DNA from: CAZVPF01 sp964628195
GTDB lineage: Bacteria; Planctomycetota; Phycisphaerae; Sedimentisphaerales; Anaerohalosphaeraceae
NCBI GenBank assembly: GCA_964628195.1
Contig: CAZVPF010000022.1
Span: forward strand, 1 to 41,759
DNA: 41,759 nucleotides
Direction of reading: 5' to 3'
A program made the translations under genes and the position numbers. This document shows, piece after piece, positions 1 to 9,500 of the stretch. How positions within the stretch are numbered: position 1 is the first letter of the stretch; each line of letters starts with the position of its first letter. The notes beneath the pieces were generated by a model, which saw only the letters and a program-made list of their open reading frames with translations, did not search any database and was not told the DNA's origin.

Positions 1-72
1 CCTGAACTCAAAACGAAAGGCCAGGCAATTATATTTCAGGATAGGATATAGCACATATCAAGGATATATGAG

Positions 73-273
73 ATGGAAGAGTTATTGACTATTGACGAGC
101 TTAGTGATAAGCTGAAAGTCAGCAAATCAACGGTCTACCGTTGGGTGCACTATGACTTCATTCCGCATATAAAACTTGGTGGTGCAGTGAGGTTTAAAGA
201 GAAATCTGTAGATAAATGGCTGCGCGACAGAGAGAAGGCGGGAAGAGCCAGATTGAGAGTTGAAATTGACTAA
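73..273 (+). CDS. Small excisionase-like helix-turn-helix DNA-binding protein
   Basis: This 66-aa protein is almost entirely one MerR/excisionase-type helix-turn-helix. The run LTIDELSDKLKVSKSTVYRW (residues 5-24) is the helix-turn-helix, and a wing follows with KLGGAVRFKE and the helix VDKWL. Families with this layout (AlpA, Xis, HTH_17) bind DNA as recombination directionality factors or as small regulators of mobile elements. An A/G-rich stretch (AAGGA) lies about 10 bases before the ATG. It sits 130 bp from an attachment-site-like tRNA/tmRNA end and a decayed integrase, so a role with that element is plausible. It could equally be a stand-alone regulator. The gene looks intact. Confidence 0.8.
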   Translation: MEELLTIDELSDKLKVSKSTVYRWVHYDFIPHIKLGGAVRFKEKSVDKWLRDREKAGRARLRVEID

Positions 274-406
274 TTTTCACGAGAGTAATACGGGAGCATT
301 TGCAGGGAAAAACCTAGTAAATCGTGAAAAATCGTGATAAATTCTGAGAATATTTAAGTGATTGAAAAAAAGAGACTTATGCTGTATTTTCTTATGCCAA
401 AAGGAC

Positions 407-919
407 TTACAAAAACCCCATGACGGGGGTTCGAATCCCCCCGCCTCCACTCTCGTTTAACTGCCGTAAGTTGTTATTTTTACTCGACTTACGGTTTTCT
501 TTTGTAGGCACTTCTTCAGCGTTTGACACGCATATGACACGTTTTTCCTGTATTTCTTCTGTATCAGGACTGTTCAAAAGCTTCTGGGCAACCATCTCAG
601 TAATTGCGTTCAGACGCTCATCATTTGCCCGTGCATAAGTATTCATGGTAAGGTCAGCGTTTGAGTGCCTGGCAAGTACCTGGGCTTCTTTTACGGTCGC
701 TCCTGACTCAAGAACATAAGTGATGAATGCAACCCTGGATGCGTGGAAATCGACCTTTCCTTGAGAAGTGATCTTGGGTACACCTGCAAGCTTCAGGTCT
801 TTATCCATTTCCCGTGCCGGGTGGCTAGGTACATACAGAAGAGGATTTTCGGGAATCTCGCTCAGATCATCATAGAATTTTTCATAAAGTCTAAGGTGAA
901 GGTCCTGAAAGCACTTAAG
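407..919 (-). pseudogene. Truncated tyrosine recombinase (phage/island integrase), C-terminal part only
   Basis: The open frame gives the catalytic C-terminal half of a tyrosine recombinase. An H-x-x-R box is visible (FHASR), then a second histidine in VLARHSN and the nucleophilic tyrosine in TMNTYAR. The homologous-looking frame continues upstream of the first ATG (808) back to an in-frame TAG at 920-922, with sequence such as LYEKFYDD and NPLLYVPSHPARE. The SAM-like N-terminal domain, the first catalytic arginine and the lysine are missing, so it cannot act as a recombinase. The last codons (SGGGGIRTPVMGFL) translate the antisense of a tRNA/tmRNA T-arm, so the frame runs through the attachment site. 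It is read as the remnant of an integrated element. Confidence 0.75.
422..450 (+). other. tRNA/tmRNA 3'-end fragment, probable attachment-site (att) scar
   Basis: These bases form a perfect T-arm (GGGGG, loop TTCGAAT, CCCCC) followed by an acceptor 3' strand, CGCCTCC, and A. Upstream there is no matching GGAGGCG acceptor strand, D-arm or anticodon arm, so it is not a complete tRNA. The GACG before the T-arm and the CTCCAC end resemble tmRNA 3' ends, but a serine-type tRNA end would look similar. Integrases of this family often recombine into such ends, and a decayed integrase overlaps it here. It is therefore most simply the attL or attR copy left by an element. Confidence 0.65.
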
Positions 920-1102
920 CTAACAGGGCCTTTTCGCTTTAATAGGCTAAAAAGGGGCACGTGTCAAATGTGTGACAAACCTGGAAATTATGTTAACTAA
1001 GAGTTTTGAGCGGAATTTTTGTTGAAATCTGCTTTAAGTTCAGCGGATTTAAATGATTTCTCTACATGTTGCTTTTTTAAACTTTGCGTGCTTAGGGTTT
1101 GC

Positions 1103-1486
1103 TTACCTGTTTTTGCGTCTTTCCTCAATTTCACTGAAACCGCAGGATGGACACTTGTCCTTTAAGATGCCGCCTCCTCTCGGATAAAAAACGTTCCCAC
1201 ACTGACCACATTTAATTGCTTCCTGTAAGGCTTCTTTTCCGCATTCTTTGCAGGGAGGCATAGGTCTTTGCATACTGTTAGGTTTTTGATTAGCGAGAAT
1301 ATACTCAAAAAAATCTTTTTTATTGGTTTCATATATCTCGCTACAGGCTCTACATTTGACCAACAGCAGTTCATCCGAAGGGATCTGGCTTGCCGTGCCT
1401 TTTTCACTTCCGGTCATGGAATAAACAACAACACCTGCCAATATGAAACAGGAAACAGCAATTATAGTCTGAGTTTTTTTTGACAT
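1103..1486 (-). CDS. Membrane-anchored zinc-ribbon protein
   Basis: A 127-aa protein with a single N-terminal membrane helix (about residues 7-25) and a soluble part carrying four CxxC pairs: CRAC, CKEC, CGQC and CPSC. Paired CxxC knuckles are the zinc-ribbon pattern, here probably two ribbons. No catalytic motif is visible. It lies 67 bp downstream of the pseudopilin gene on the same strand, and a GAGG-type ribosome site precedes its ATG, so the two may be co-transcribed. A role in assembling or quality-checking type II secretion/pseudopilus parts is only a guess from position. Confidence 0.75.
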   Translation of the reverse strand: MSKKTQTIIAVSCFILAGVVVYSMTGSEKGTASQIPSDELLLVKCRACSEIYETNKKDFFEYILANQKPNSMQRPMPPCKECGKEALQEAIKCGQCGNVFYPRGGGILKDKCPSCGFSEIEERRKNR

Positions 1487-1553
1487 ATAAATAAACCTCT
1501 TTGTTTTAATCTAAATAAAAACGGGCAAATTTCATTTAAATGATAATTTATCC

Positions 1554-2384
1554 TCAAAAGGCTTTATACTGCTTCATCCATATCGGCCAGTCATCTTCGG
1601 TTACACCGCCGGCAAGGGTGTAGGGTCCTTCTCCATCGTAGTCCTTTGTCCATCGCAACTTCCAAAGTTCTTTCAATCCGATCTTACGGGGCGCCCCATC
1701 CATGAAGATACCGGCCACATAACCATTATGCCTGTCGACATTGTAGAAATTCCATACAGTGCCCATAACATCTTTATATTCTCTTGGGGCTGTCGTGTCC
1801 GGATAAAATGTGCCTTCAATCCAATAACAATCGACAAAAACAGGTACCTCGTCAGGATGCCTTACATTCAAGGGCGATTTATAACACTTGTCCTGCCAGG
1901 CTATATTGATGGAATTATATAAAAACCTGTTAAATCCAATGCTGCCGTGTGAACCTTTAGGTGCAGCATAGCCTTCTACTTCATATCCCCAGGAACTCTT
2001 ATTAATATTTACCCTGCTGTCTCTGCTTCCGGTAGTATAAGGTGCAGTGGGGCAGTGCAGTGCGTCGTAAGTCTCATAATAGGGCTTGAATAAATGTACC
2101 CACCTGCGTTTTTGACAACTTGTATCTATCTCTTCTTGAGTTGCCTGATAACCATTGATAGTATTGCTGGCATTAGGAGTTATATAACCCCAGGGAAACT
2201 TATCATTATTCTCGCTGAGATACATTTGTGAAGTAAGGTACAAAGTTTTGTGGTTACTCGAACAAACAGTCGCTCTCGCGAGTTCCTTGACTTTTGTCAA
2301 AGAGGGCATAAGTATTGAAAGCAGCAGAGCGATAATCGAAATAACAACAAGCAGTTCAATTAAAGTAAAACCTTTTTTCTTCAT
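1554..2384 (-). CDS. Pseudopilin-like protein with prepilin N-terminal methylation motif
   Basis: The 276-aa protein opens with KKKGFTLIELLVVISIIALL, a class III prepilin signal: cleavage after Gly5, methylated Phe6 and the conserved glutamate at +5. The hydrophobic helix continues to about residue 28. The rest is a globular domain of the planctomycete type. It starts with KELARATVCSSNHKTL and ends with a RHNGYVAGIFMDG segment that matches the H-X9-DG pattern, then KIGLKELWKLRW. Such proteins are exported by the type II secretion/type IV pilus machinery, but most copies in these bacteria are not core pilins and have unknown functions. The start ATG has an AGAGGT site. It lies 66 bp after the GntR-type regulator gene, so the two may share an operon. 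Confidence 0.88.
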   Translation of the reverse strand: MKKKGFTLIELLVVISIIALLLSILMPSLTKVKELARATVCSSNHKTLYLTSQMYLSENNDKFPWGYITPNASNTINGYQATQEEIDTSCQKRRWVHLFKPYYETYDALHCPTAPYTTGSRDSRVNINKSSWGYEVEGYAAPKGSHGSIGFNRFLYNSINIAWQDKCYKSPLNVRHPDEVPVFVDCYWIEGTFYPDTTAPREYKDVMGTVWNFYNVDRHNGYVAGIFMDGAPRKIGLKELWKLRWTKDYDGEGPYTLAGGVTEDDWPIWMKQYKAF

Positions 2385-2450
2385 TTTACAAACCTCTCAC
2401 TTTTTTTCATGATCTTTATTTAATTCTCTGAACCGGTGTACTGGATATAC

Positions 2451-3668
2451 TTACTTAATAAGTTTTACGCTCAAGTCTATATGTTTATCCGGGGTGTTTT
2501 CGAGCCATTCTTTTTCAAATTCCCTGATGACTGCGCGGCCCATGTTCTCGAGCGGCCATTCTATGTTCATATGCTCTATCTGTCCGAGCTGGTGATCGGA
2601 GAAGTTAAATATACCGGATACATCGACCATGGGGACCTTTCGTCCGATTTTGTCAAAATATCCGAGTTTATCTAACCTTTCGAGCTCATTTAAAATATGT
2701 TCGTGGAAACATACGATCCCGTCAATGTCAGGGTTTTCTTCAAGGTATGGCCTTATAATCCTTTTATGGATAGGTCTGAATCCCGACTGGCAGATATTAT
2801 CCTCGGGAAGAGGTATGCAGCGTTTATTCATGACCTCTTTAAAGGCTTCGATTATTTCGACGGAATACTGGTCCTCGATCTGGCCCTGGAAATAGCCGGG
2901 GAAGAACGCAATTTTCCTGCATCCCCTGTGGATAAAAAAGTCTGTGGCTTTTTCGGCCATATCGTAATAATCCATATGCACACATTTGACAGGCACATTT
3001 TTGAAAGGCCTGCCGGTAACAACTACCTTATGCCCGCGGTCGATAAGACGCATAATATTCATCTTATGGCCCAAAATCGGCTGGATCCAGATTATGCCGT
3101 CAGGTTCGCGCTGTTCTATCTTGTCGACAAAATCAGGCTTGCTTGATTCGTTATATATTTCATCACCTGTATTATGGATAAGCTCAACCGGCCAGTGATA
3201 AGGGTCGCTGGCTCCCAATATGCCTTTAATAATACTGTAAATACATGCACTCCCGCGTTCGGAGACCCAGTAGGGCATTATAACGCAAAGTGAATGGTTT
3301 TTTGTGAATCCGTTTTTTCTGCCGTTGGTCCTGAACGCCGGAAACCCGTCTTCCTTGCCGTTTTCAAGAAAATCGGCAACCTGACCACTGAGAGGCTTGG
3401 GCCTGCCTGTGACGTAAATGCCATCGCCGGGCTTGGCGGTAAGAGCCCCCTGCATCTGGAGAACCTTTATTGCTTTCTGGACGGTAAGGTAAGAAACCTT
3501 ATAATTTTTGGCTAAAATCCGCAAAGGCTGAAGCTTTGTGCCTATAGGATAGCCGTTATTTACAAGTTCATCGGCAATTTTCTTGTATGTACCGTCCAAT
3601 ACACCAGCTTGTTCAACCGATTTAATTGGCATTATTTTGGGCCTTTCTGTTTCATTTGATGCTTTCAT
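2451..3668 (-). CDS. GntR-family regulator with LacI/periplasmic-binding-type sensor domain
   Basis: The N-terminal 90 or so residues are a GntR winged helix (TYKKIADELVNNGYPIGTKL, then LRILAKNYKVSYLTVQKAIK and GDGIYVTG). Residues about 125-400 look like the LacI-type periplasmic-binding-protein fold, with segments such as DGIIWIQP, HKVVVTGRPF, CRKIAFFPGY and DIDGIVCFHE. This GntR-LacI arrangement is that of AraR-like sugar regulators, where a carbohydrate releases the protein from DNA. The ATG at 3668 is preferred over a TTG three codons upstream. A perfect inverted repeat lies 30 bp upstream and the secreted-protein genes are divergent, so it probably regulates itself and them. The ligand cannot be read from sequence. 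Confidence 0.85.
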   Translation of the reverse strand: MKASNETERPKIMPIKSVEQAGVLDGTYKKIADELVNNGYPIGTKLQPLRILAKNYKVSYLTVQKAIKVLQMQGALTAKPGDGIYVTGRPKPLSGQVADFLENGKEDGFPAFRTNGRKNGFTKNHSLCVIMPYWVSERGSACIYSIIKGILGASDPYHWPVELIHNTGDEIYNESSKPDFVDKIEQREPDGIIWIQPILGHKMNIMRLIDRGHKVVVTGRPFKNVPVKCVHMDYYDMAEKATDFFIHRGCRKIAFFPGYFQGQIEDQYSVEIIEAFKEVMNKRCIPLPEDNICQSGFRPIHKRIIRPYLEENPDIDGIVCFHEHILNELERLDKLGYFDKIGRKVPMVDVSGIFNFSDHQLGQIEHMNIEWPLENMGRAVIREFEKEWLENTPDKHIDLSVKLIK

Positions 3669-3697
3669 GTTTTGCAATATACACCAATATCAAGATT

Positions 3698-3718
3698 ATA
3701 TCAATAAAAAATTGATAT
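3698..3718. promoter_or_regulatory. Candidate operator: perfect 8-bp inverted repeat
   Basis: ATATCAAT, five A residues, ATTGATAT: two perfect 8-bp arms in the gap between the GntR-type gene and its divergent neighbours. A further AATATCAA half-site lies at 3687-3694. The repeat is 27 bp upstream of the -35 box of the plus-strand promoter and 30 bp upstream of the regulator's ATG. That is where a repressor controlling both directions would bind. The AT-rich context means chance is not excluded. Confidence 0.5.
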
Positions 3719-3744
3719 TTTTATCACTTTTTTATATATATTCC

Positions 3745-3772
3745 TTGACTGATATTCCGAATTTCTTATAAT
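3745..3772 (+). promoter_or_regulatory. Sigma-70-type promoter of the secreted-protein locus
   Basis: TTGACT, a 16-bp spacer and a perfect TATAAT, about 150 bp upstream of the 828-aa gene. This is among the closest matches to consensus in the window. The long 5' leader it implies contains a short ORF with its own ribosome site. Confidence 0.65.
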
Positions 3773-3836
3773 AGTGTAAGTTATGACTTTTAACGCCTAC
3801 CGGCCGAGCTGGCATTTTAAAAGGCAGGAGATAATT

Positions 3837-3893
3837 ATGCCTAAAAAGCTGTTTTTAACAGATTTCAGTTTAACAACGCGAAATTCCTATTAA
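3837..3893 (+). CDS. Possible 18-codon leader peptide
   Basis: A short reading frame (MPKKLFLTDFSLTTRNSY) has a good ribosome site, AGGAG, 6 bases before its ATG. It stops 27 bases before the ATG of the large secreted protein and lies wholly within the leader made by the promoter at 3745. No run of one regulatory amino acid is seen, so classical attenuation is not obvious. It may set translation of the next gene or may be chance. Only the ribosome site and position support it. Confidence 0.35.
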   Translation: MPKKLFLTDFSLTTRNSY

Positions 3894-3920
3894 TTTTCTA
3901 ATTTTTGGAGGGTAAATGTC

Positions 3921-6407
3921 ATGAAAAAGCTATTAATCCCATTCTTTATTATGCTGTTAATTGTTACGACTTCGACGGTATTTTCGGCGTCGCTTACAAT
4001 AACGCAAAATTTCGGTTTTACCCCGGACGGAGCTTATATTCCGGTGGACAAAAACGGAGTTGATGATGAACCGCTTGCTCCTATCAGGGGCCAAGGTGAG
4101 GAATTTGATGTTACACCCACCGGATTTACATGGGGCGGTTATACCGACCGGGGATGGAGTATCGAACTGGATACGAATACCCGTGGAGGTGTTACCTTTG
4201 AAGAGCTGATCTTTAAGCAGAATCCAAATGACTCTTATGCTTACACTATCATGTCATCGGCTGGCAGCAATGTTGCCGACACATTAATTGACATGACAGG
4301 TGTCGATGCGGCAATGAACTTTAAGATATCCGACATCTGGGATGGTAATATGGGTGACGGAGACAATGGCTCGGGCCTTGATGGGTTTGCAAGTGAAATA
4401 AGGGCTACCGTACTGCGGGCAATGATCCGTGACGGAAACGGTGACTGGTTCATGTCGGACCTTTTCTGCCCATGGCCTTTTGAGGGTACCTCAGGTGAGC
4501 TTGATGGAACAATCGTTGATTATACTTTATATTTCACAGATACACAATGGCGAAAGCTTCCCCAGGCTGAGATAGACAACCTAAATGCCCTTGCACCTTT
4601 CGATGAAATAGCCCTTACAAGGGATCCAAATGTTGCCACGCCGAATCTTGAGTATGTCAGCGGTTTCGGTGTTTTCTGCTGGAACGCTTTCGACAACTCA
4701 AACGGACAGCTCGCTTTTACTGAGATATCTCTTATTGGTGAAGATGTTACGGCGCCTGAAGATGTCAAGCTTACACAAAACTTCGACAAGAACACAGACG
4801 CTACTTACCTGATAGACGGATTCAACCTCAGCGACCCGAACATCAGTGAGCCTGAAGTTCCGGCAAGCCCGATGTTTACTACCACTTCTACGGGCTGGAC
4901 GTGGGGCGGTTACTCGACGCCTGAGGCATCTCGAGTAAGTATCGAAACCAACACATATACAGATTATCTCAATGTAACAAGGACACACGATGAGCTTGCT
5001 TTTGTAAACTACGGTACTTTTAATGACCTTACAGGCAGCCTTTTTGGCTCTTATGCCTATACGATTTTTGACTCCACCGGGGGCAATACAGCCGACAGTT
5101 CAGTGGATCTTTCGGATCTTAACGCCGCTATAGAACTGAAGATATCCGATATATGGCACGGCTGGTTCGGCGGTCAGTCCGCCCTTAACGGTTCCGGTCT
5201 GCCCGAGCCTCAAAACGAGGTAAGAGCAACAGTCGTCCGGGCGATGATTCGTGACGGTGCCGGTAACTGGTATGCTTCGGAGCTGTTCTGTCCTTCAACT
5301 ACGGAAATTACCTCCACTTCGGACCCGGCAGGAACTGACGGCACAATTGACGGGCAAATCCTTGAACATAAACAGCTTTTGAGCGAAACAACCTGGTACC
5401 AGTACAGCCAGGCGGAAACGGACAACCTTAATGCTCTTGCAGGTTCGGATGAAATGCCACTTTCGAGAGACCCACAGGCAGCGACGGTTCAGCCTGATCT
5501 TACCCAAGTAACCGGAATGGGCCTGTATATCTGGAGCAGGTGGGAGCATATAAGCAGCAAGGTCGGCATCAAGGAAATCTCGCTTGTTGGATCAAGCGTA
5601 ACGACACCGCCGGAATTCTGGGATATTGAAGAACTTCAGGACCTTGCCGATGAATGGCTTAAGGGTACAACATCATGGCAGGCAGCAATGGATACCGACC
5701 CGGCTGATAGCGAAATCTGGCAGCTTCGAAACGGCACCGCGGGTGATTACATCATAAGCGGCGGCCAGATGGTTATTCTCGGCAACACTGATAACTGGAG
5801 ACTTGACACCGCGCCTTCACAGTTATTCTCCGGCACGACTGCCGCCAGCGCGAGTATGCAGGCGACGACAGTTTCAGCAGACCAGACGCCGGTCAACAGG
5901 ACAGGTATTAACCTGTGGCTGAAGGGTGATATCGACGAGACTGACGGCACGCTTGAGACTAATGTTAATGTTGTACTCGAAGGCGATAATACTCAGTATG
6001 TAGAGTTCATCAGCGGCTGGACAGGCGGTACATGGCCTCCCTCAAGTTTCGTTAAAGTTGAGGGTGACGGCACGACAGACTTCGACAACACTATGCTTGA
6101 CATACAGGTAACTATCACACCGGACGCCGCACCGGCGACGACGGGTACTCTTAGTTACATTATAAGCGACCAGTCGGGGACCAGCGATTCGGGTAGTTTC
6201 ACGGTTGAAAGAAGAACAACAGAGAATACTGCAAGTATCCATACGGTTTACTCGGGCGGTGCCCAGGGTGTTGTTGACAATATTTCTATCGAGTCTGGAT
6301 ACAGTTCTCCTTATGACAGGGCAGGCGGTGACGGTTTTATCGACTACCTCGACTTTGAATGGCTTGGCGAGAGGTGGCTGCTCGACAGAAGTCAGAACTG
6401 GCCATAA
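3921..6407 (+). CDS. Secreted protein with two copies of an unrecognised domain and split dockerin-like motifs
   Basis: 828 aa with a clear signal peptide (MKKLLIPFFIMLLIVTTSTVFSA). Residues about 25-275 and 284-557 are two diverged copies of one domain, sharing SYAYTI, KISDIW, NGSGL, RATVxRAMIRDG, LFCP and DNLNALA. The same domain forms the 297-aa PEP-CTERM protein nearby. I do not recognise it as a named family. A half dockerin-like helix (ELQDLADEWL, about 570-580) follows. Residues about 590-790 look like a beta-sandwich, and a second dockerin-like half (GGDGFIDYLDFEWLGERWL) ends the protein. There is no PEP-CTERM tail. GGAGG lies 9 bases before the ATG, and a terminator follows the gene. 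A surface or extracellular binding role is likely; no catalytic motif is visible. Confidence 0.85.
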   Translation: MKKLLIPFFIMLLIVTTSTVFSASLTITQNFGFTPDGAYIPVDKNGVDDEPLAPIRGQGEEFDVTPTGFTWGGYTDRGWSIELDTNTRGGVTFEELIFKQNPNDSYAYTIMSSAGSNVADTLIDMTGVDAAMNFKISDIWDGNMGDGDNGSGLDGFASEIRATVLRAMIRDGNGDWFMSDLFCPWPFEGTSGELDGTIVDYTLYFTDTQWRKLPQAEIDNLNALAPFDEIALTRDPNVATPNLEYVSGFGVFCWNAFDNSNGQLAFTEISLIGEDVTAPEDVKLTQNFDKNTDATYLIDGFNLSDPNISEPEVPASPMFTTTSTGWTWGGYSTPEASRVSIETNTYTDYLNVTRTHDELAFVNYGTFNDLTGSLFGSYAYTIFDSTGGNTADSSVDLSDLNAAIELKISDIWHGWFGGQSALNGSGLPEPQNEVRATVVRAMIRDGAGNWYASELFCPSTTEITSTSDPAGTDGTIDGQILEHKQLLSETTWYQYSQAETDNLNALAGSDEMPLSRDPQAATVQPDLTQVTGMGLYIWSRWEHISSKVGIKEISLVGSSVTTPPEFWDIEELQDLADEWLKGTTSWQAAMDTDPADSEIWQLRNGTAGDYIISGGQMVILGNTDNWRLDTAPSQLFSGTTAASASMQATTVSADQTPVNRTGINLWLKGDIDETDGTLETNVNVVLEGDNTQYVEFISGWTGGTWPPSSFVKVEGDGTTDFDNTMLDIQVTITPDAAPATTGTLSYIISDQSGTSDSGSFTVERRTTENTASIHTVYSGGAQGVVDNISIESGYSSPYDRAGGDGFIDYLDFEWLGERWLLDRSQNWP

Positions 6408-6437
6408 TTTGCAATACCAGTTTAATTAATAATAACG

Positions 6438-6466
6438 GGCTTGCCCCCTCGCAGGGGCAAGCCTTT
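6438..6466 (+). terminator. Rho-independent terminator after the 828-aa gene
   Basis: GGCTTGCCCC, a 6-base loop, GGGGCAAGCC, then TTT. It is a perfect 10-bp stem 30 bp after the stop codon. The T tract is short, but the stem is strong. Confidence 0.75.
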
Positions 6467-6482
6467 ATATGTACAATGGACA

Positions 6483-6511
6483 TTGACAAGGGGAAGGAAG
6501 CCTCAAAAAAT
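6483..6511 (+). promoter_or_regulatory. Weak promoter candidate for the 1373-aa gene
   Basis: TTGACA, 17 bp, AAAAAT just after the terminator at 6438. The -35 box is perfect but the -10 box is poor. It is listed because a strong terminator separates this gene from the previous one, so a new start or read-through is needed. Confidence 0.3.
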
Positions 6512-6576
6512 AGCCTGTTATAAAACTTAAATACAGCAGGTTGAATTTGTCATTATGTTTATGTTTGGACTTTTTT

Positions 6577-9500
6577 ATGAAAAGTATGTTCTCAAAGTCA
6601 TTAGTTTTCACTTTATTTTGCTGCCTGGTATTCTGTCCATTCAGTTCACAGGGCCAGACACTTAGCGAAATGGCAGTGTCAGGTTATGACAGGCCTGACT
6701 GGGCTCCGAAATATTCGGACGTATGTTTTTCGAGCAGGTGGCCCCGCGGTGAAGATTACCGCGATGTTGAAAAATGGTGGGGCACTATAGGAACGCCGGA
6801 CGAAAGACCCTTTGACACTATCGAAATACTCAAAATGTATCATGCCACACGGCTGGACTGGATATATGTTCGCGGTCTCGACGAAATAGCTTTTTTGCCC
6901 AAAGTCAGGGCGCTTGGGGTCAATATCTCGGCGGCACAAACGGCCAATCTTGCGGACGATTATGGCGGAACAGGGAGCAAGCTTACAGGCAGGGTGCTTA
7001 ACAGCGACGGCAGTTTTAATCTTGACCATTTCAATTCGCCACGCGGATGCGTTTTTAATGAAGATTTCAAGTCGATATTCCTGCGTGAAATGGAACTGAG
7101 AATCGACGCCGGGGCCAATGAACTCCAAGTCGACGACCCGACACTAAATGATGACAGCCATTGTTTCTGTTCTTACTGTATGGGCGTAAAAGACGGATTC
7201 GAGGCAACGACGGAGTTTTATACATGGCTGCACGGGCAGCTTGACTCATATTATCAGCAGACATACGGGGTATCAAAATTTCCGATCCACGGAAACAACA
7301 CCTCGCGTTCGAGATATACGGATTCATATTTTAAGGACCAGGTTGATTACAGGCTTGATTACGGGCTTGGTGAGTGCGACTGGAAGTATTTGTCTGCCCA
7401 GCACCTTCATAATGTGGCGCTTCTTTCGAGAACTTACGAAGGCGGAGACAGGGCGCAGATAATCACCGCTCCCGGCAAGCCGATGGAGGACAAAGACATT
7501 GTCTGGTACAGGGCCCTTACAAGAAGACACATAGCCACCTGTTACGCGCAGGGCATGCACGCGATAGCGCCGTTTGACCGTTTTGACTGTGCACCTCCCG
7601 GCGCCGGTGATGAGGTTCAGAATACGAGGTATTTCGGTCATCCCCAATACTATGCGGATCTTTACGGTTTTGCGAGAGGCATAGCCATATACCTTGACGA
7701 TTATGAATGGGCCTGGGATTATGGAAAAACCCCAAAGGCGATTGAATATGAAACCGGGCCGTACAGCGATACATGGGGCACGACTCCGGGCACGGATGAG
7801 CCGGTTGTTGCGGTGGATGACGGCATAGCCGTTGTGATAAGGGCAAAGCCGGGCGCCAACGACGAGCCTGTTGCAATACACCTGGTTGAGTGGGACAATC
7901 CCAATTCATTTAACATTACTTTGCGCAACGATAAATTTTTCGGAGAGTCGACGGACAACCTCAGGCTGACACTTCTCGAAACGCTTGACAATTATAACCC
8001 CTATGATTTTGAGATGACCTGGGCAAACCTGAACTATACGTATTACGTGCAGTCGACCGTTCTGCCAGGCAGCTACAGCAGCGGTCAGACAAGCGTTACC
8101 ATACCGCCTATAAGCCCGTGGGCCGTGCTTATGGTGTCTAAGGGCAAAACGACGGCACTGGAGCTTTACGATTCGCCAAGATGGCAGCAGCTTCGCGACG
8201 AGGCTCCGTCCGTAGCCGAAGCAAGCTCACCGGCTGATAACATAATTACCAACCCGAGGCAGCCGATCGTGCTGGAGTTCGATAAGAGTTTGAACACCTC
8301 AACGGTAAACAGTTCCAATATAATAGTGAAAAATGAAGATAACGGTGAAATTATATCCGGCAGCTGGTCCATAATAGGAACACTTGCTATCTTCAACCCA
8401 TCCACCGCTTACAAAAAGGGTACTATATCGGTGCAGCTTACCACTAATGTGCAGCGATCAAACGGTGTGCCCTGCCTGAAGCAGATATTTTATTACGATT
8501 TCGACATCAATGTAAGCGATGTCAACCTGGATGAGTTTGTAGGTCTTGGCGATTTTGCTATGCTTGCCGATTACTGGCAGCAAAGCTCCACGGTTGCTGA
8601 TATGTCGGGCGACAATTACGTCAGCATTCTTGACACGATCATCCTGGGGGCTAACTGGCTGACATGCTATACTCCAGATGCTGATCCTGAACTTCCGGGT
8701 GACGGAAGCAAATGGGTTTCTTTGACACCAACTTTCCAATGGCAGCCTATAGCCGATGAATATGATATTTATATAGGTACAGACCGCGACGCGGTGGCTA
8801 ACGCCGGTCTTGCCTCGCAGCAGTACGTTGTTACCACTTCTTCCACAACATGGAAACCCTCACAGCCTTTTCTAATGGACACGGAGTATTTCTGGCGAGT
8901 TGACTCGGTGGGCACAAAATGTCTTGCCAAAGGTGCGGTAAGATCGTTTACTACCACCAATGATAAGACGCTTGTCTACTGGGAGCTTGACGGTAATGGC
9001 GAGGCGGCGACAGGCAATATGAAGCTGATCGAACACCAGGGCTCTCTTGTTGAAGATACTACGAATTACGCAAGCATTGACAACCCGGACCCAACCCAGC
9101 CGTGGCACGGAGCCGACAGCTCGGCTGTTAATGCGTCAAGCCTGTCTTTCGACGGCCAGACCGTTATTCAGCACAGCAACGGCGATTCGCCGTTCCAGTT
9201 CAAACGCAACAATCCTTTCACGGTGGAGGCTTATGTACGACCAACAGGAGGAAGTGACTCTACGGTTATTTTAGGCACCCGTGACGGATCTTCTTTCTGG
9301 CGGGGATGGTACCTGAGGTATGATACCGCTTCGCAGAGGATTAATCTCTATCATGTGCACATCTTCGGTTCATCGAATTATTACTCTGCTACGAATGTCG
9401 TGCCCATGAACGAAATGAAACATGTGGCTCTGGTTTGGGACCCGGATACCGGCACCGACGGACAGATAAGGATATATGTTGACGGTAATAATGTTCTCAC

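Noticed and set aside
422..450. Complete tRNA gene
   Set aside because: Only the T-arm and acceptor 3' strand are present; no matching 5' acceptor strand, D-arm or anticodon arm lies upstream.
743..1000. 85-aa plus-strand ORF over the integrase remnant
   Set aside because: No ribosome site, and the minus strand shows recombinase motifs.
7324..7881. Long antisense ORFs inside the 1373-aa gene
   Set aside because: They are shadows of a clearly coding plus-strand frame, with no ribosome site or recognisable protein features.
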